DNA of 64,000 nucleotides from Bryoerythrophyllum caledonicum (GCA_963971425.1 OZ020525.1:18854187-18918186), one strand, 5' to 3'. Positions 10,573 through 22,534 are shown, counted from the stretch's first letter. Numbers and translations are program-made. The notes: generated from the sequence alone by a model not told the origin.

Positions 10573-12998
10573 CAGTCAGACCTCGATAAGTGTTACCTCG
10601 ATAAGTGTTACCTCGATAAGTGTTAAAACTCTATTATTATGTGTTATGGAGATTTCTGCTCCCTTAAAATTATGACTAGTAAGTGTTATGTGTTAAGTGT
10701 TACGCAATGTTGTGCTCTCGACTTTGTTAATTTAACCTCGGTAAGTGATAAGTTTCCAAAAAAAGGCTTTTCGTAAGAGCCATCGCTTGGGGGGAGATAA
10801 TTTTGAGGTAAAGTAATAGTTTCTAGTTGTAAAGGAACTCTAGATTTCCATTCTAGAAACAAACTCATTGGTAGATGTATTTTTAAGTTCATTAACTAAT
10901 AGATCATATATTTTTAAGCTCATAAAGTAAAAGATAAGTGTACTTTTAAGTTTATAAACTTTAAAATAAAAGGCAACTAGGCAAGGCGGCCAAGATTATA
11001 AGAAGGGACTGAAGGCTATAGAGTTATTATTTGTGTTGTGAACTCATTCATAGAATATATGTTGTTAGAGTTTTCATTTGTATTGCAAATTCATCGATAG
11101 AAGATACATTGTTAAAGTAAATTTCCTACAGTTTGCAATGGCAAAGGGTCATGAGTTCACGTTAGAGCAAAAACAAGAGATTATTTAGTATCGTGAGATT
11201 ATGTTAGCAAGTAGTGGAAAGATTACCAATAGAGCATTAACTGTGTGGGCCAATGCACACTTTCAAGTAAACGCGTGTGAGATGAATATTGGAAGAATAG
11301 TAAAGCGAAAAGAACACTTTAGAGGACTTCACGTTGGGCACCTCAGTGATTCCAAGCGCTTACAAAAGTCTCAATGCCTAGAAGTAGAGGACCCACTTTT
11401 ACTTGGTTTACAACAATACATGAAAATAATGTAGTTTTATCTCATGACCTTGTGGTGGTTGTTGCAAAGAGATTTTACGCATTACTTCCTAGAGGTGCTA
11501 ACAAGAAGGAACTTCAATTTTCTCATGGATGGGTGCAGAATTTCAAGAAGAGATATAATATCAAGGGCTATACCCGTCATGGAGAAGACGCATCAACTGA
11601 CGTTTCTGAAGAGGTTTTAAAGAAAATGGAAGGCATCAAAACACTTGTATCTCAGTACATGAGTTGCAATGTTTTCAATATGGATGAAATTGCTCTTTTT
11701 TACAGGTTGGAACCAAATTGTACATTAGCTACAAAAAATGTTATCTCAAAAAAAAAAAGCAGAAGGAGCGCATTATAGTGGCACTTACTGCAAATGCTAA
11801 TGGAAGCATCATTCTTCCTCCATTGGTTATCAATCAATATTTGAAGCCTCGGGGTTTTACAAGCAGGCACATTATAAACCCACAAAATCTAGGTATACAA
11901 TGGCATGCTAATAAAAAAGCATGGATGACAACACAGATTTTTGAACAATTTATGTTATATTTTTGAACAATTTATGTTATATTTTTGAACAATTTATGTT
12001 ATAGGAGGATGGTAAGTGCCCAGAAAGAGAAAGTACGTTTGTTGGTGGATAATCTTTCTGGACATCAAGTGCCTAATGTAGGTTCAAGATTGAGGGTGAC
12101 ACGATTATAGTTTTTGCCTCCAAATACAACTAGTCGTTTCCAGCCTATGGATGCAGGGATCATTGCATCATTCAATGCTCAATACATGAAGTTATTAATT
12201 CAACATCAAATAGATTGTATTTCAACTGGCAAGAGTTTTGCGATTGATATGTACCAAGCAGTGACCATGCTTGAGAAGGCTTGGCGTAACGGAGTGACTC
12301 CAACAACAATTCAAAATTGTTGGAGACACACGGGAATTCTTTCGGTTCTTGTAGAAAATGAAGTCCTTCAAGAGCAACAAAGGAAAGAGGTAGAGGAGGT
12401 TGTTGCTGTTTTGAAACAACTAAGTTTGAGACTGAGACTGAGACCCCTAACATGAATGTTCAAGAGTATTTAAATTATGAGCTCGAGTTTGATTTGAATA
12501 ACCCTTATCAGCCCACTGATGCAGAAGTTATTAAAATGTTTTCATCTCAACAACAAGGTAGTGAACACAAAGATAGTGATCCTAATGAAGGTAATCCTCA
12601 CGATATAGTAGAAGAAGTTGTAGGCTTTAAAGATGTAGGTAGTGATCTTCAAACTTTGAAGAAGTTTTTGGAGCAAAGACCTAATGACACCATGTTATCT
12701 ATTAGGAATATTGCAGCACTAGAAAAGGAAGTAGAATCTTGGCGTGTAGCAAAAACTCGCCAAAGTACTATTGATTCATTCTTTCGATGGACTTAGATGA
12801 ATAATGAATCAATATTTTGTAACATCATCCATTTTTCTATAAATATTATGTATTTACCTTTTTAATTCTTCTAAGTGTTATTTTTTATAAGTGTTACAAA
12901 TCATCGGCATCACCCTCTATAAGTGTTATGTGTTACTAGTGTCAAAGTGTTAACTAAAAGTATGCTACCAACCCCTAACACTTATCGAGGTCTGACTG
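10573..12998 (+). mobile_element. pogo-type (Tc1/mariner superfamily) DNA transposon
   Basis: The ends are perfect 23 bp inverted repeats starting CAGTCAGACCTCGATAAG, close to the CAGT..ACCTCG ends of pogo/Tigger elements. The right flank is TA (12999-13000). The left flank is AA, one base off the expected TA duplication. The unit CTCGATAAGTGTTA occurs three times in a row at the left end, and looser GTGTTA copies sit near the right end, probably transposase-binding repeats. The element is 2426 bp and contains one decayed transposase gene. Intact ends mean it could still be mobilised in trans. Confidence 0.9.
11138..12796 (+). pseudogene. pogo/jerky-like transposase (CENP-B HTH + DDE_1), decayed
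   Basis: Reading from ATG 11138 (MAKGHEFTLEQKQEII) and changing frame gives a CENP-B-type helix-turn-helix (WVQNFKKRYNI at about 11530-11565). A DDE_1 core follows: NMDEIALFYRLEPN (first Asp), LVDNLSGH (second Asp, about 12040) and LPPNTTSRFQPMDAGI (third Asp, about 12115-12155), so the triad is DDD as in pogo elements. It ends at the TAG at 12796. Breaks visible: a TAG at 11186-11188 where relatives have Gln; a frame change near 11390; another at the A run near 11750; a 22 bp unit present three times at 11938-12003, which shifts frame; and a TAG just before LPPNTTS. It encodes no working enzyme. The DDE motifs stay readable, so decay is moderate. Confidence 0.88.
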
Positions 12999-13494
12999 TA
13001 CAGTGATTTCTATGAAATAGGATTGTGTTTACTATGTAGATGAAGTTCTACCTAATCTATTACACTTGTAGATTCTCCCATGTTCTTATGGTCTATTTAG
13101 GCATTAAATGGTTCAGATGAGACGTTGCAAGACAAATAAGAACAACTTTTTACTACTTTCAACCATAGAATCTTCAAGTTGAATGCTACGAAAAGACACT
13201 TAAAACATTTTACTAAAAATTTAACTGCATAGATTGTAAAATACACGCATCTGAAGACAAAATACGATTTTTTCTTCCTTGCGCAGACATGGTCAACATA
13301 GTTTGACTCAAAATAATGGAATATTTTTCAACTAAACATTGCATTCATTCCATTTAGTCAAGTTTTACCCTATACTAAGTCATTACACGCCAAAAATCAC
13401 AAGTAATGGAGGTGTTTAGGATAAGATAATTGAACTTGCAACGACTATGGATGTAGGAAGTAGCCATTTACTTAGGAAAGCAATCCTTTTCTAT
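12999..13494. repeat. diverged fragment of the TTAA-type MITE family
   Basis: Parts of 13130-13400 resemble the middle of P1/P4 (the TTCTTCC-TGCG block followed by TTTGACTCA), but no terminus is visible. It was probably an old copy interrupted by P5. No gene seen. Confidence 0.35.
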
Positions 13495-14431
13495 CCCCTA
13501 AATTTGCAAGATTCCTCTTGGGAGACTCTTAAAGGTTTGGATAGGCTCCTGTAGTGTCAATTTATAACATTCTTCTTTGAATTTTTTACTGTAGACGGAC
13601 ATTACTACAAATTTGGCGTGAGCAAAATTATTTCTAAATCCAATATTTAATGAAAAAGTTATGCCATCTTAAAGAAATACTTCTCAAGAATAAGCATGTC
13701 GAGCAACTCCAAAAACTTTTACTGTAATTCTTTATCAAATGTGAGATTTTCAATACTAGCAAGTAATATTATTTCCTTTCACATTGTCAATAAAAAATTA
13801 TTGTCTTAGTGAGAAAGATCATATCTACTTAAGTCAAAAATTTCCACACATTGTCACAAATTTTCGAGCAAGGTACCAATAAAGCTTCTTCTTCTTCTCC
13901 ATATAAAACTAAGAAATCTCCATGTCTTTTACTTCTAATTTTCTCCACAATATTATGGGGTGTGAACCTTCTTCTTGACCATTTGGTTTATCATTCTAAA
14001 ACATAAAAATTTCACAAAATAATAAAATGCGAATTGGCAATTTCTAAACCTCTACTTCATGCACAATTGATTTGAATATGCTACACTCATGTTCTACCTT
14101 TAAAAATTGGTGTAGAAAGAACTAACATCATGCATAATATGGTGGTAATGAATTTAGACGTTGTGTAGTGCAAAACTTTGACACCAAGTGAAGTCAAAGT
14201 TTGTTGATCCACTCAATGCAAGGAAGAAAGTGAACCGTGTTCTTTACTTCAAACACTATAATCTTTCAATCTTTGCCGTCAAAGTTCATAAAATTTTGTG
14301 AGTATGTTACTTGATTGAGATCCTCTAGTTGAATGTAGGAATAAATTGTTTTGGTTTCTCCCTTACTCTTTGCACTAGAATGAGTAGTTTTGAAGTGTTT
14401 TTAATGCGAAAATGCCTTGGTACTTTAGGGG
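13495..14431 (-). mobile_element. piggyBac-like MITE, copy P5 (inverted)
   Basis: The left end is CCCCTAAATTTGC; the right end is ACTTTAGGGG followed by TTAA (14432-14435). The left flank CTAT is degraded. The interior runs in the same order as P3, with more substitutions, so it is older. 937 bp, no ORF. Confidence 0.65.
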
Positions 14432-14435
14432 TTAA

Positions 14436-15498
14436 ATAAAAGGAATGATTGTAGGATCTAAAATTCAAATGGTGGATATAATCATTATGCCTTCTTGTAT
14501 TAGGAAATGAATCAAAAATTGGAAAATCGTAAAAATTTTCATTTCTACACAATTTTTGGCAAAAACAATGAGGATTGCCAAGAACTTTCCTTCACTACTA
14601 CCCGCTCTATAAAACTGCACTATCAAGCTCTACAAATTTAGTACTATTTAGCTTCATAGTATGCTACCAACGATGCCCATCTCCGTATTAGAAATCAAAA
14701 ACTTTGTAACTTTAGCCAATAGAGACCAAAAGCCTTAGCCTTTGGTAGTTCTTGCATGAAGAATTCAAGTTGAAGACCTAAAATTTTTGGTTCAAACCCT
14801 ATGGTCGCCAAAAAAGGTAGATATAGTAATGCGTGATTTCTTACCAAAAAAATTGATTGTTTGTTTGAAGCCAAACGACCTTTTCCAAAATAAATTTATT
14901 ATTTGGCATGGAGGTGTTAAAGCTAACCCTGACTACAATAATATTTATTGAAACTAGGTCTACCCTCCAGAGGGGGGAGTAGTTCCATGCTACTGAACCT
15001 ATGTCCGGTGGACGTTGATTTAGTGGTGGAACAAAGAGACACTTTATTCACTCCGGCCCTCCTCCCAAGGACCGGAGTTCTTCTTCTTCTTTATTAAACT
15101 ACACTTGAATAAGTGCTCTTATTAAATTTAGAAAATATCCAAATTGTTGGATATTGCAATATATGACTATGTGATTTTTATGAACATACAATCCAAGAAG
15201 AAAAAGTTGTGCAAGAGAAGCTATTTTAGAAAATCATCTACTAAATCGACATGAATTCTCTCAAAATAGAAATAACACAACCAAAAGAGCTCATAAATGC
15301 AACAAGCATTAAACACGATGTTTTCAATAAAATTAGTATATTGGAAAAACACACAACAATTCAAGTGAGCAATAAGCCTATACGATTCTTTATGCATAAA
15401 CTAATTTTTATGGTATATCAAATATAGAAAACAAGACTATAGATTACAAAACACCTTTACAACTCAATAATTCAACTCTTAAGTACTCACAAACACTA
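14436..15498. other. AT-rich intergenic with a dispersed repeat at about 14966-15085
   Basis: No gene. A block reading AGTAGTTCC, then the TCCGGTGGACGTTG block, then GACACTTTATTCAC recurs inverted at about 36340-36470 and, more diverged, at about 54071-54190. Its ends and class are unknown. Confidence 0.45.
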
Positions 15499-16513
15499 CC
15501 ACTGTGTGTAGCCACCTCTTGCTTGGTAGTCATCAAGTGTTCTTTGAGGCATAAAGCATATTAACTTCCTAACAACATCAAACTCTATGTTGTACCAAAT
15601 TCCTTGTAATTTCTCCCATAAGTCACTATTACTAGTAGGTTTTCTCTCAGAGCTTCTCATACGACAACCTACTTCACTACAAAGATGTTCTATTGAATTG
15701 AGGTCAGGTGTTTGTGGAGGGTGTCTAAGAAAGAGAAATTTTTGAGCACACAACCAATACAACATAATGTGCAATATGCTTTGGATCATTACAATCAGGT
15801 TGGAAAATAATCTGATCCTCTTCTAAACCTTGCACATATATAATGCCGATGAGTTCCGTCTCTAAAATGTTGCAAAAAAAGTATATTTATCCATCTTTCC
15901 TTCAAGCAAGTGAAGCTTGCCAACTCCTTTCCAACTCATACAACCCCAAACCATTATGTTTCCTCCCCCATATTTGACTATGGATTGCACATGCTGATTT
16001 AAAAGAAATTTCTAACTCTTTTTCTAACAAAACTAATGGCCATCCAAGCGAAAAAGATTGAATTTGGACTCTTAGAAAAACTGACATGAGCTCAAAACTC
16101 TCAATCTCCATGCTTGTACTTCTTTGCCCATTGCAAACAACGTGCTTACTATTTCTTTGTCAAAAGTGGCTTCTTGGTCTTCACACATGCTTCCAACCCT
16201 TGCCTCTGAAAATTGTATCATTATTCCATTGCATGCCTTCATATCGTAACGCTCTTCTTATAGCTGGTGTTGTACTTGTATTTTGATCATTTAACCTCTT
16301 CACAATGTCACGGTCACCATGTTCATGAATAATTCTAGGTCTACCAGATGAAGTTTTGTTTGTCATGCTCACTCTATTACAAAACCTTCGCACTATGTTA
16401 GAGCAAGTGCTTTGAGGAATGCTCAAAACTATTGAAATCTTGCCACATGAGTTGCCCCGCTCATACATATCAAGAAATGTCCTTCGCCAATTCTTAGAAC
16501 TTCTAGGAGCCAT
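15499..16513 (-). pseudogene. Tc1-like (DD34E-type) transposase, decayed
   Basis: Read on the minus strand from MAPRSSKNWRR (16513), the first 110 codons form a paired-type helix-turn-helix ending SGRPRIIHEH. Further down come KKPLLTKK and QWAKKY, then [11 protein letters not shown], then PDCNDPKHIAH (second catalytic Asp), and lastly HPPQTPDLNSIEH (catalytic Glu) and LWEKLQGIWYNI, the standard Tc1 order. These parts fall in different frames with stops between them (for example two stops after KKPLLTKK), so the gene is dead, with at least four or five breaks. I could not find terminal inverted repeats. Tc1-proper transposases are uncommon in plants, where mariner-like ones dominate. The family call is firm; the element boundaries are open. 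Confidence 0.85.
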
Positions 16514-19386
16514 AGCAAACCATCAAAGGCCTCTCTAAATCTTACAAAAAAATCCAAAAGAAAAAGCCTCACAAGTGCACTTGTATTGAAAAGATTGTGG
16601 TGTGCACAACTTGTGTGCACATTAATATGTTGTACACACATCTTCATGATCTTTGTATGTATAATGTCTACAAGTGGCAGATTTTAAGGGAATTAATGTT
16701 ATTCAGGTGCCATGTGGTGTACTAATTAAAGGTGTCCTAAGAGTCTCTTACCAATCCATTAACTACGTTATAGCCTACACAAATTGGAGAGATGCTTTAG
16801 TGTCCGGAAACTAATGCTTGTCCCTATATGAAACAAATGTTTCACCATTTTAACCCAAATCCATCAAAGGCATTCAACTATATTGTATATTTTTCAAATA
16901 TTATTTTGTATTAATGATTGTTATCAACATCTATAGTATATACCAATTAAAATTAGAATTATATTTGTGCATTTATTAATAAAATAAGTGAAATTACATG
17001 TATAGTTCCATTTCAAATGAATTCAAAACAATAAGCACTGCACATTTTTTAAAATGTCATACCTAATATCATCTATGAAAGACCAGTTATCAAAATGTCT
17101 ACTCCATTGCTTCATCACAATTCCATCGCCCACGTATCATTGTTAATATAGCATCTTCTACAACCAATTACGATGGATCATTATTTGTATTGAAAATCTT
17201 AAAGTGGGATCCTCCAATAATAGCTTCTTGTATAAAACCCTTATCGCCTTCAACTTAAAGTCTATTCTACATATTGTTGATTCGTATAGTTGATGCGATT
17301 GTGGCAATGGCAACCACTATATTTCAATAGAATGGACTAGCCGCACATCTTAACCAACCTTATTATTGCATATGACTTCAAAGATAATGTTGACATGGTT
17401 TATACCACTTCTTTAATTTGCTGTGTCTTATTATGAAAGATAGACATCTTCAATTGCATCTGATATGGTTTTTGCCAACTACACCTTCACTTGACAAATA
17501 TAAATAATTGAGTGAATATTAAAAAATATCATCCTAAAGATACAAAATAATCTACAATTATTGAGTTTCCTGCAATATTTATGTCTAGCTTCCTTCTGTG
17601 TCTTTGGAACTTAAGTGATTTCTTGGTAAAATACTAGTGACCCTCAATGATGGAACATATCTTATAAAATCATATATACACTTTAAATATATGTAGTTAC
17701 ATACTTAAATTTTATACACATTGATATTTCTTACTACCTATAATGGCTAAGTTGTATATAATAAGTATTAACTATGAAGTGAATAATTTTTTAAATATGA
17801 AAAAAATAATTACATACCAGAAATGTAGTCCATTTTTATATCAAAAGTGTTGGCAGTCCTGATGTCGTCAGCCCTTATCGCAAGTCCTTGTCTTGCCACG
17901 TCACTAGGACTCTCAACACTTCCATTTTTGGAAGTGAACTACAATTGTTCATAATGATAAAAGTATATTGAACAAAATAAATTATTGATTTTGAAGATCT
18001 AGTTCTTATTTAATCCAAGAATTAACTAGTTATGGAATAAAATGGTCCACAAATATTATCAAAGGTCCACCAATAGCTATCTAAGTAGTCAACAAGCTTT
18101 TGAATGCCATAACTTAGTCATATTTTATCCAAATTGGTTATAGTACATGAGATGTTTTTGACATCTAATATGATTTGAATGTAAAAAAAACACATTGTAT
18201 GTTTGATTTGGACAAAATATGGGCAATTTTTGACCACCAAAAAGTTGCTAATGATGGGAAGTAACTTATTGGCTGCCAATAAAACCATGATTCTTCATTG
18301 GTTGCAATAAGTCCATGCTTGGGCTAATTATATTAATGAATCAAATAAAAAGTAAAAACAAAGTTTCTATCATGATTTTTTTCATTATTGATATAAAGGT
18401 CTTGGATGACATGCAATGAATGGAAATAAAAGTTCTCCCACAATTGTTAGAAATCAAGGAATCGTTACGTTATTCAATAGACTATATATCTTTATAAGAG
18501 TTAAAAATAGATTAAAAAACTCATTGATGAGCTAAAAGATTATACATAAGGTGTTGTGACATTGTGGATCATTTTTTCTTAAACTTAATTCATGTTTCAT
18601 CAATCCACCAATTTTATACTTTCAAAATATAGTAATAGTCATAACATTCAAAATATGTTGTATTATAGAAGGGATTAGCTTGTATATCAAAGATTTTTAA
18701 AATCAAATGCCAAGTCATGCCATAATTTTTACAGTGTATTCATGCTATCTTTTGTCTTGGCTACATTGTTTGATTCAACGGCTACTAGCATATGAAGATG
18801 GTTTTAAACACTTGATGCTTTTCCAATAAAGATGACATTTGAATTTATATAATTTTTAATTTTTGAATTAGAATGCTGTAAACAACAGCAAGAAAAGCTC
18901 CAATACTATGTAGAATTTGTTGATGGTTCCTTATCTTATTAATGTCGTATCTTACATAAAGACTTCTTAGATTGCTCTTTTTATATATATGGTAATCCAT
19001 CCCATCACCGCCATCATCCTGTCCGTACCACTCTATAAATGGTTCCAACTCCACCCCATTTCTACCCATTCACTCATTCTCAATTCGAAATTAACCCTTT
19101 AAGTACAACGGGGGCGACCATGACAGGCTCCATCCACAAGTGTGATAGATCATGTAGAACATCATTTACACAGTGGGTACATTTCATTGTTATTGCAACT
19201 AGTCACTACAAACATCACCATAGTTTGCTTGTTAGACTCTGGTGCACATTCTCACCACATTCGTTGGAAGCACATGGATCTAAGGAACTTTATTTAGGCT
19301 ACGGATTAAACATAGATGAAGTATTGGTCTACCAAATTTGCAAATTACTCCAAATTGACCACCTATGGGCCTCTTGTTCTTCAAGG
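16514..19386. other. AT-rich intergenic, no gene seen
   Basis: Long AT-rich sequence with only short, domain-free open frames. It contains the foldback at 17824-17946. A block at about 18118-18175 (TTTTATCCAAATTGG, then GAGATGTTTTTGACATCTA) is related to the foldback at 48495-48600. Confidence 0.5.
17824..17946. repeat. imperfect foldback hairpin
   Basis: AAGTGTTGGCAGTCCTGATG at 17845-17864 pairs with the inverse of a block at about 17905-17929, with two-base mismatches at regular places. Weaker pairing (GTAGTCCATTTTT-like) extends outward to about 17824 and 17946. It is a GC-richer island in AT-rich DNA. It could be a tiny MITE or a transcribed hairpin; no target duplication is evident. Confidence 0.45.
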
Positions 19387-19639
19387 ATTGAGGCTTGCTA
19401 TTCGTCATGACCCCTAACTATTGGTCGGCGCTAATGCGGGACACCTAGTGGCAGTAATAGGCTACACACAGCTGACCACTTTGGAGAGTCATAACCAATT
19501 TGCATATCATCATAAATATATGAAATCATTTAAGTTGAAATTGTCATTCTATTGGCTATCATGTGAAAAATAAATGAATTGTTATTTTGACTCTTAATAT
19601 ATGCCCATCGCCTAATTTGTTAGTTATGGAGGATTTACC
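19387..19639 (-). mobile_element. Harbinger/Tourist-like MITE, truncated copy H4
   Basis: The right end GGATTTACC corresponds to the GGTAA terminus of H1/H2 read inverted. The internal GAAATCATTT-AGTTGAAATTG and TATTGGCTATCA blocks match. The other end is lost. At 19612-19615 it carries CTAA, one base from TTAA and uninterrupted, at the site filled in H1 and H5. Confidence 0.55.
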
Positions 19640-20228
19640 TTAGAATTTTACGCTTTGAAGTAATTGTCATCACTAGAGTGATCTTGAAAGTATAATGATG
19701 ACCCCCTTTTGTCACCCCCTACTCCACAGTCTTTTGGTAGTAATTGGAAATACACAGAATCGGTAACTTGGCTTGGAAGACATGTGGAAGAACCACCTAC
19801 CAATTCTTAGCAAACTTGGGGGGGGGGTATTACAGAGGTGCTTTAGCTTTTCATTAGGCAAGGCTCAAGAATATTGATTGCCATTACTACTCATGTATTC
19901 CATTGGAGCATAAAAAGGGAAGATGACCTTTGTTTATATTCAATTGATTTTCAAAAGTAAATCTCACCATGTCTATCATCCATTATCTCCATCTCTTTCC
20001 TATTTGGGAAGAATTTTCAAGATTATTCTATTGTTGTGGCTTTGAAATATCTGAAAATGCACATATGTATGAAAATTGTTGTAAAGTTGTTGCCGATTTA
20101 TTTGTTATGATCAAGATACTCTTTTTTTCTTGATACAAGCAATATGTCACAAATTATAGAAGTACATATATATATTTGAAAATAATACCATAGTGGATTG
20201 ATTTTAGAAGTGGATTAATTTTATCTGC
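19640..20228. other. AT-rich intergenic, no gene seen
   Basis: No reading frame, RNA gene or repeat recognised. A G9 run lies near 19819. Confidence 0.4.
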
Positions 20229-20308
20229 AGATATGTAGTTAGATATGTAGTTAGATATGTAGTTAGATATGTAGTTAGATATGTAGTTAGATATGTAGTT
20301 AGATATGT
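20229..20308. repeat. 12 bp tandem repeat
   Basis: AGATATGTAGTT occurs six times in perfect tandem, followed by a partial seventh copy. It has no coding sense; an ordinary minisatellite by appearance. Confidence 0.9.
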
Positions 20309-20660
20309 TCAAATAGTTGAAATAATTTAGATGTGCATACTTGTTGATTGAAACATTTGCAATTCACTTATTCAAGTGCTTCCAATTTATTCAACTGGCA
20401 TAATACAAGGATACATGAACATGAATTGAAATTCTTGCATAATCTATCATCGTCGAAATAAACACAAACTTTGTCAAAACCACATATCTATTTATAACAA
20501 AATGTACAAATTGCTTTTACAAAAAGAATTATTTTCATCCCAATGTAACCATGTGCCCCTTCAATTAAAATGATAATCACTTTCCAAGTAATATTGACAT
20601 GAAATCCTAGAAACAAATAATTACAATGAACAAAGATGTTTCAAATTCACGAAATCCTTC

Positions 20661-20920
20661 AAAGTCCGTCAAAGTCCGTCGTAGTCCGTCGAAGTCCGTC
20701 GAAGTCCGTCGAACGACATCCGAGTTCAGCAAACTCCGTCAAACTCCGTCGAACGACGTCCGAGTTCAGCAAACTCCGTCGAACGACGTCCGAGTTCAGC
20801 AAACTCCGTCGAACGACGTCCGAGTTCAGCAAACTCCGTCGAACTCCATCGAACGACGTCCGAATTCAGCAAACTCCGTCGAACGACGTCCGAGTTCAGC
20901 AAACTCCGTCGAAGTCCGTC
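20661..20920 (+). repeat. 10 bp / 30 bp higher-order minisatellite
   Basis: Twenty-six 10-mers follow one another without a single indel. The simplest is GAAGTCCGTC (variants AAAGTCCGTC, AAACTCCGTC). Six times, three 10-mers form a 30 bp unit: GAACGACGTC, CGAGTTCAGC, AAACTCCGTC. Because no unit contains a stop, two plus-strand frames stay open as 10-residue repeats (NDVRVQQTPS and RRTTSEFSKL types) into flanking sequence. I regard these frames as by-products of the repeat rather than genes. Confidence 0.92.
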
Positions 20921-21380
20921 CAAGTTTTCTCCGAAAGAGAGGATGGCAGGACGAGAACGACGGGCGTGCAATCAACACAAGGACCGCGGACGATCACGTG
21001 AAAAGCACAGGCGCTGCATCCGCGGCCGCGGCCCGCCGTCCCGTTGAATCCAGACCAGTTCGTCGAGGAATCCGTGCATGACTCGCCCGCAGATCATCGA
21101 TCGACGCCCTCGCTCCTCGCCACCATCGATGCAACGCTCCAGTTGCACTGCCCCACATGGCACGCCCCCAGGCCTCCAATAAGTAGCGCACCAATCTGAA
21201 TGGCCACACGAATAATATCTCCCGCATCACCAGGCGCGCACTGTCCGTCCGTGGTGGTGGACCCTGCGCTCCTCGTGATCACTCACGCACCGGCATCCCA
21301 CTCTCATTCATCACCCACTCCTCGTTTGGTCGCCTTGGAACGCCCGCTGTAGTCCCTCATGGCTATGGAGATCGCATTCT
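20921..21380. other. GC-rich region upstream of the dikinase
   Basis: A sharp rise in GC content compared with the preceding 10 kb suggests the promoter and first non-coding exon of the dikinase gene. A short open frame, ATGGCTATGGAG from about 21358, would be an upstream ORF if the leader starts here. No TATA box could be assigned. Confidence 0.4.
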
Positions 21381-22534
21381 GGTACGTGCACAAACTCATC
21401 CTGGATGCTGAGAGCCCGATTTTGGGTTTCCAGGGTTATGTGAGCTTGCATTTTGGTATGTGCACCAACTTCTTGGATGGTTAGAGAATGCTCTGACGTG
21501 ATTTGGGGTTTTTAGGGTTAACTGAGCTTGCGTTTTGGTATGTGCACTAGCTTCTTTGACCATGTGACGTGATTTTGAACTTAGGTTTGGGGTGTTGATT
21601 GTACGTGGGTATATGTGATGGCCTGATTTTGGGGTTTTCAGGGATGAGGGAGCTTGCATTTATTCTGTGAAAGGTTAGAGGTATTGATTGTACATGATCA
21701 CAGGCATAGTTGATGACCTGATTTTGGACAGGGGTTGGGATTTCAGGGTTGAGTGAGCTTTTTCCTTTAAGGACTCTGTCTATGTATTGTGATTACCCAA
21801 TTCGGATTTCCTTTTGAGGGGTTGCTTTGATGGTACTCTGGTTCTTAGAGTTTAGTGAGGTTTGTATTGTTGGTATTGTTGGTGTGTGTTCTGTACCCAT
21901 TTTGGTTTTGGGGGATAGTTGTACAGGGTGGGTGTTTGTGACGTGGTTTTAGTTTGTTGGGTGGAATGGGCTTTGGTTTCAGGGTTTCTGGCGTTCTTGG
22001 TATGTATAGCGTCACCCATTTGGGTATTCGGGCGTATTGGGAGAGAGAATAATAAAATCAGGTGTTGTGCAAGTTTTTACTTCAGTTCGGGTTTCTGAAG
22101 ATCAACCGGTTTCGTACTAGAATTCATCAGCTATTTTTAATAGGAGCTGTAAAGGATACGTACGGTCCTTTGAGTCTGTTTAGGTTTGATTGCTCAACCT
22201 CGCAGTGTGTAATGTTGGTCGAGCTGAACATAACAGTGAGTAACATATCAGGGTGTAGCGTGACAGTGTGGGTTCTTGTGCTTGATGTGTTTCACGCGGA
22301 TGATGTTGGTATGATATTTCCTCTCCGTTCATGTGTTCTTGAGAGCATTTGAAATTCTGTCAGCTGGGAATTAGGAAGTTCGTTGTCATGCAGCCCTAAT
22401 GTGCTGAGGTATTATTTTCAAAGCTTTAGAGATTAATTTTCTAATTTGTTAAGTTTTTCATGTGGAGGGAATGGGAATGACTGAGAAGCTGTCCGACCTA
22501 TTATTCACTGACGCAGTCTGGGTTTGTGTATGCA
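21381..22534 (+). other. probable leader intron of the dikinase gene
   Basis: A donor-like TCTG/GTACGTGCAC at 21381 and an acceptor-like TTTGTGTATGCAG ending near 22534 would bound an intron of about 1.15 kb in the 5' leader, with the coding start 75 bp after the acceptor. The first part is a degenerate tandem repeat of about 80 bp in which GCATTTTG-GTATGTGCAC-type sequence recurs near 21455 and 21537, so several donor-like sites are lined up. Boundaries are inference from consensus sites only. Confidence 0.45.

Noticed and set aside
20626-21081. Plus-strand ORFs of 121 and 151 codons with 10-residue repeats
   Set aside because: Any frame through a stop-free 10 bp repeat stays open; there is no start context or known protein like it. 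Kept as a repeat.
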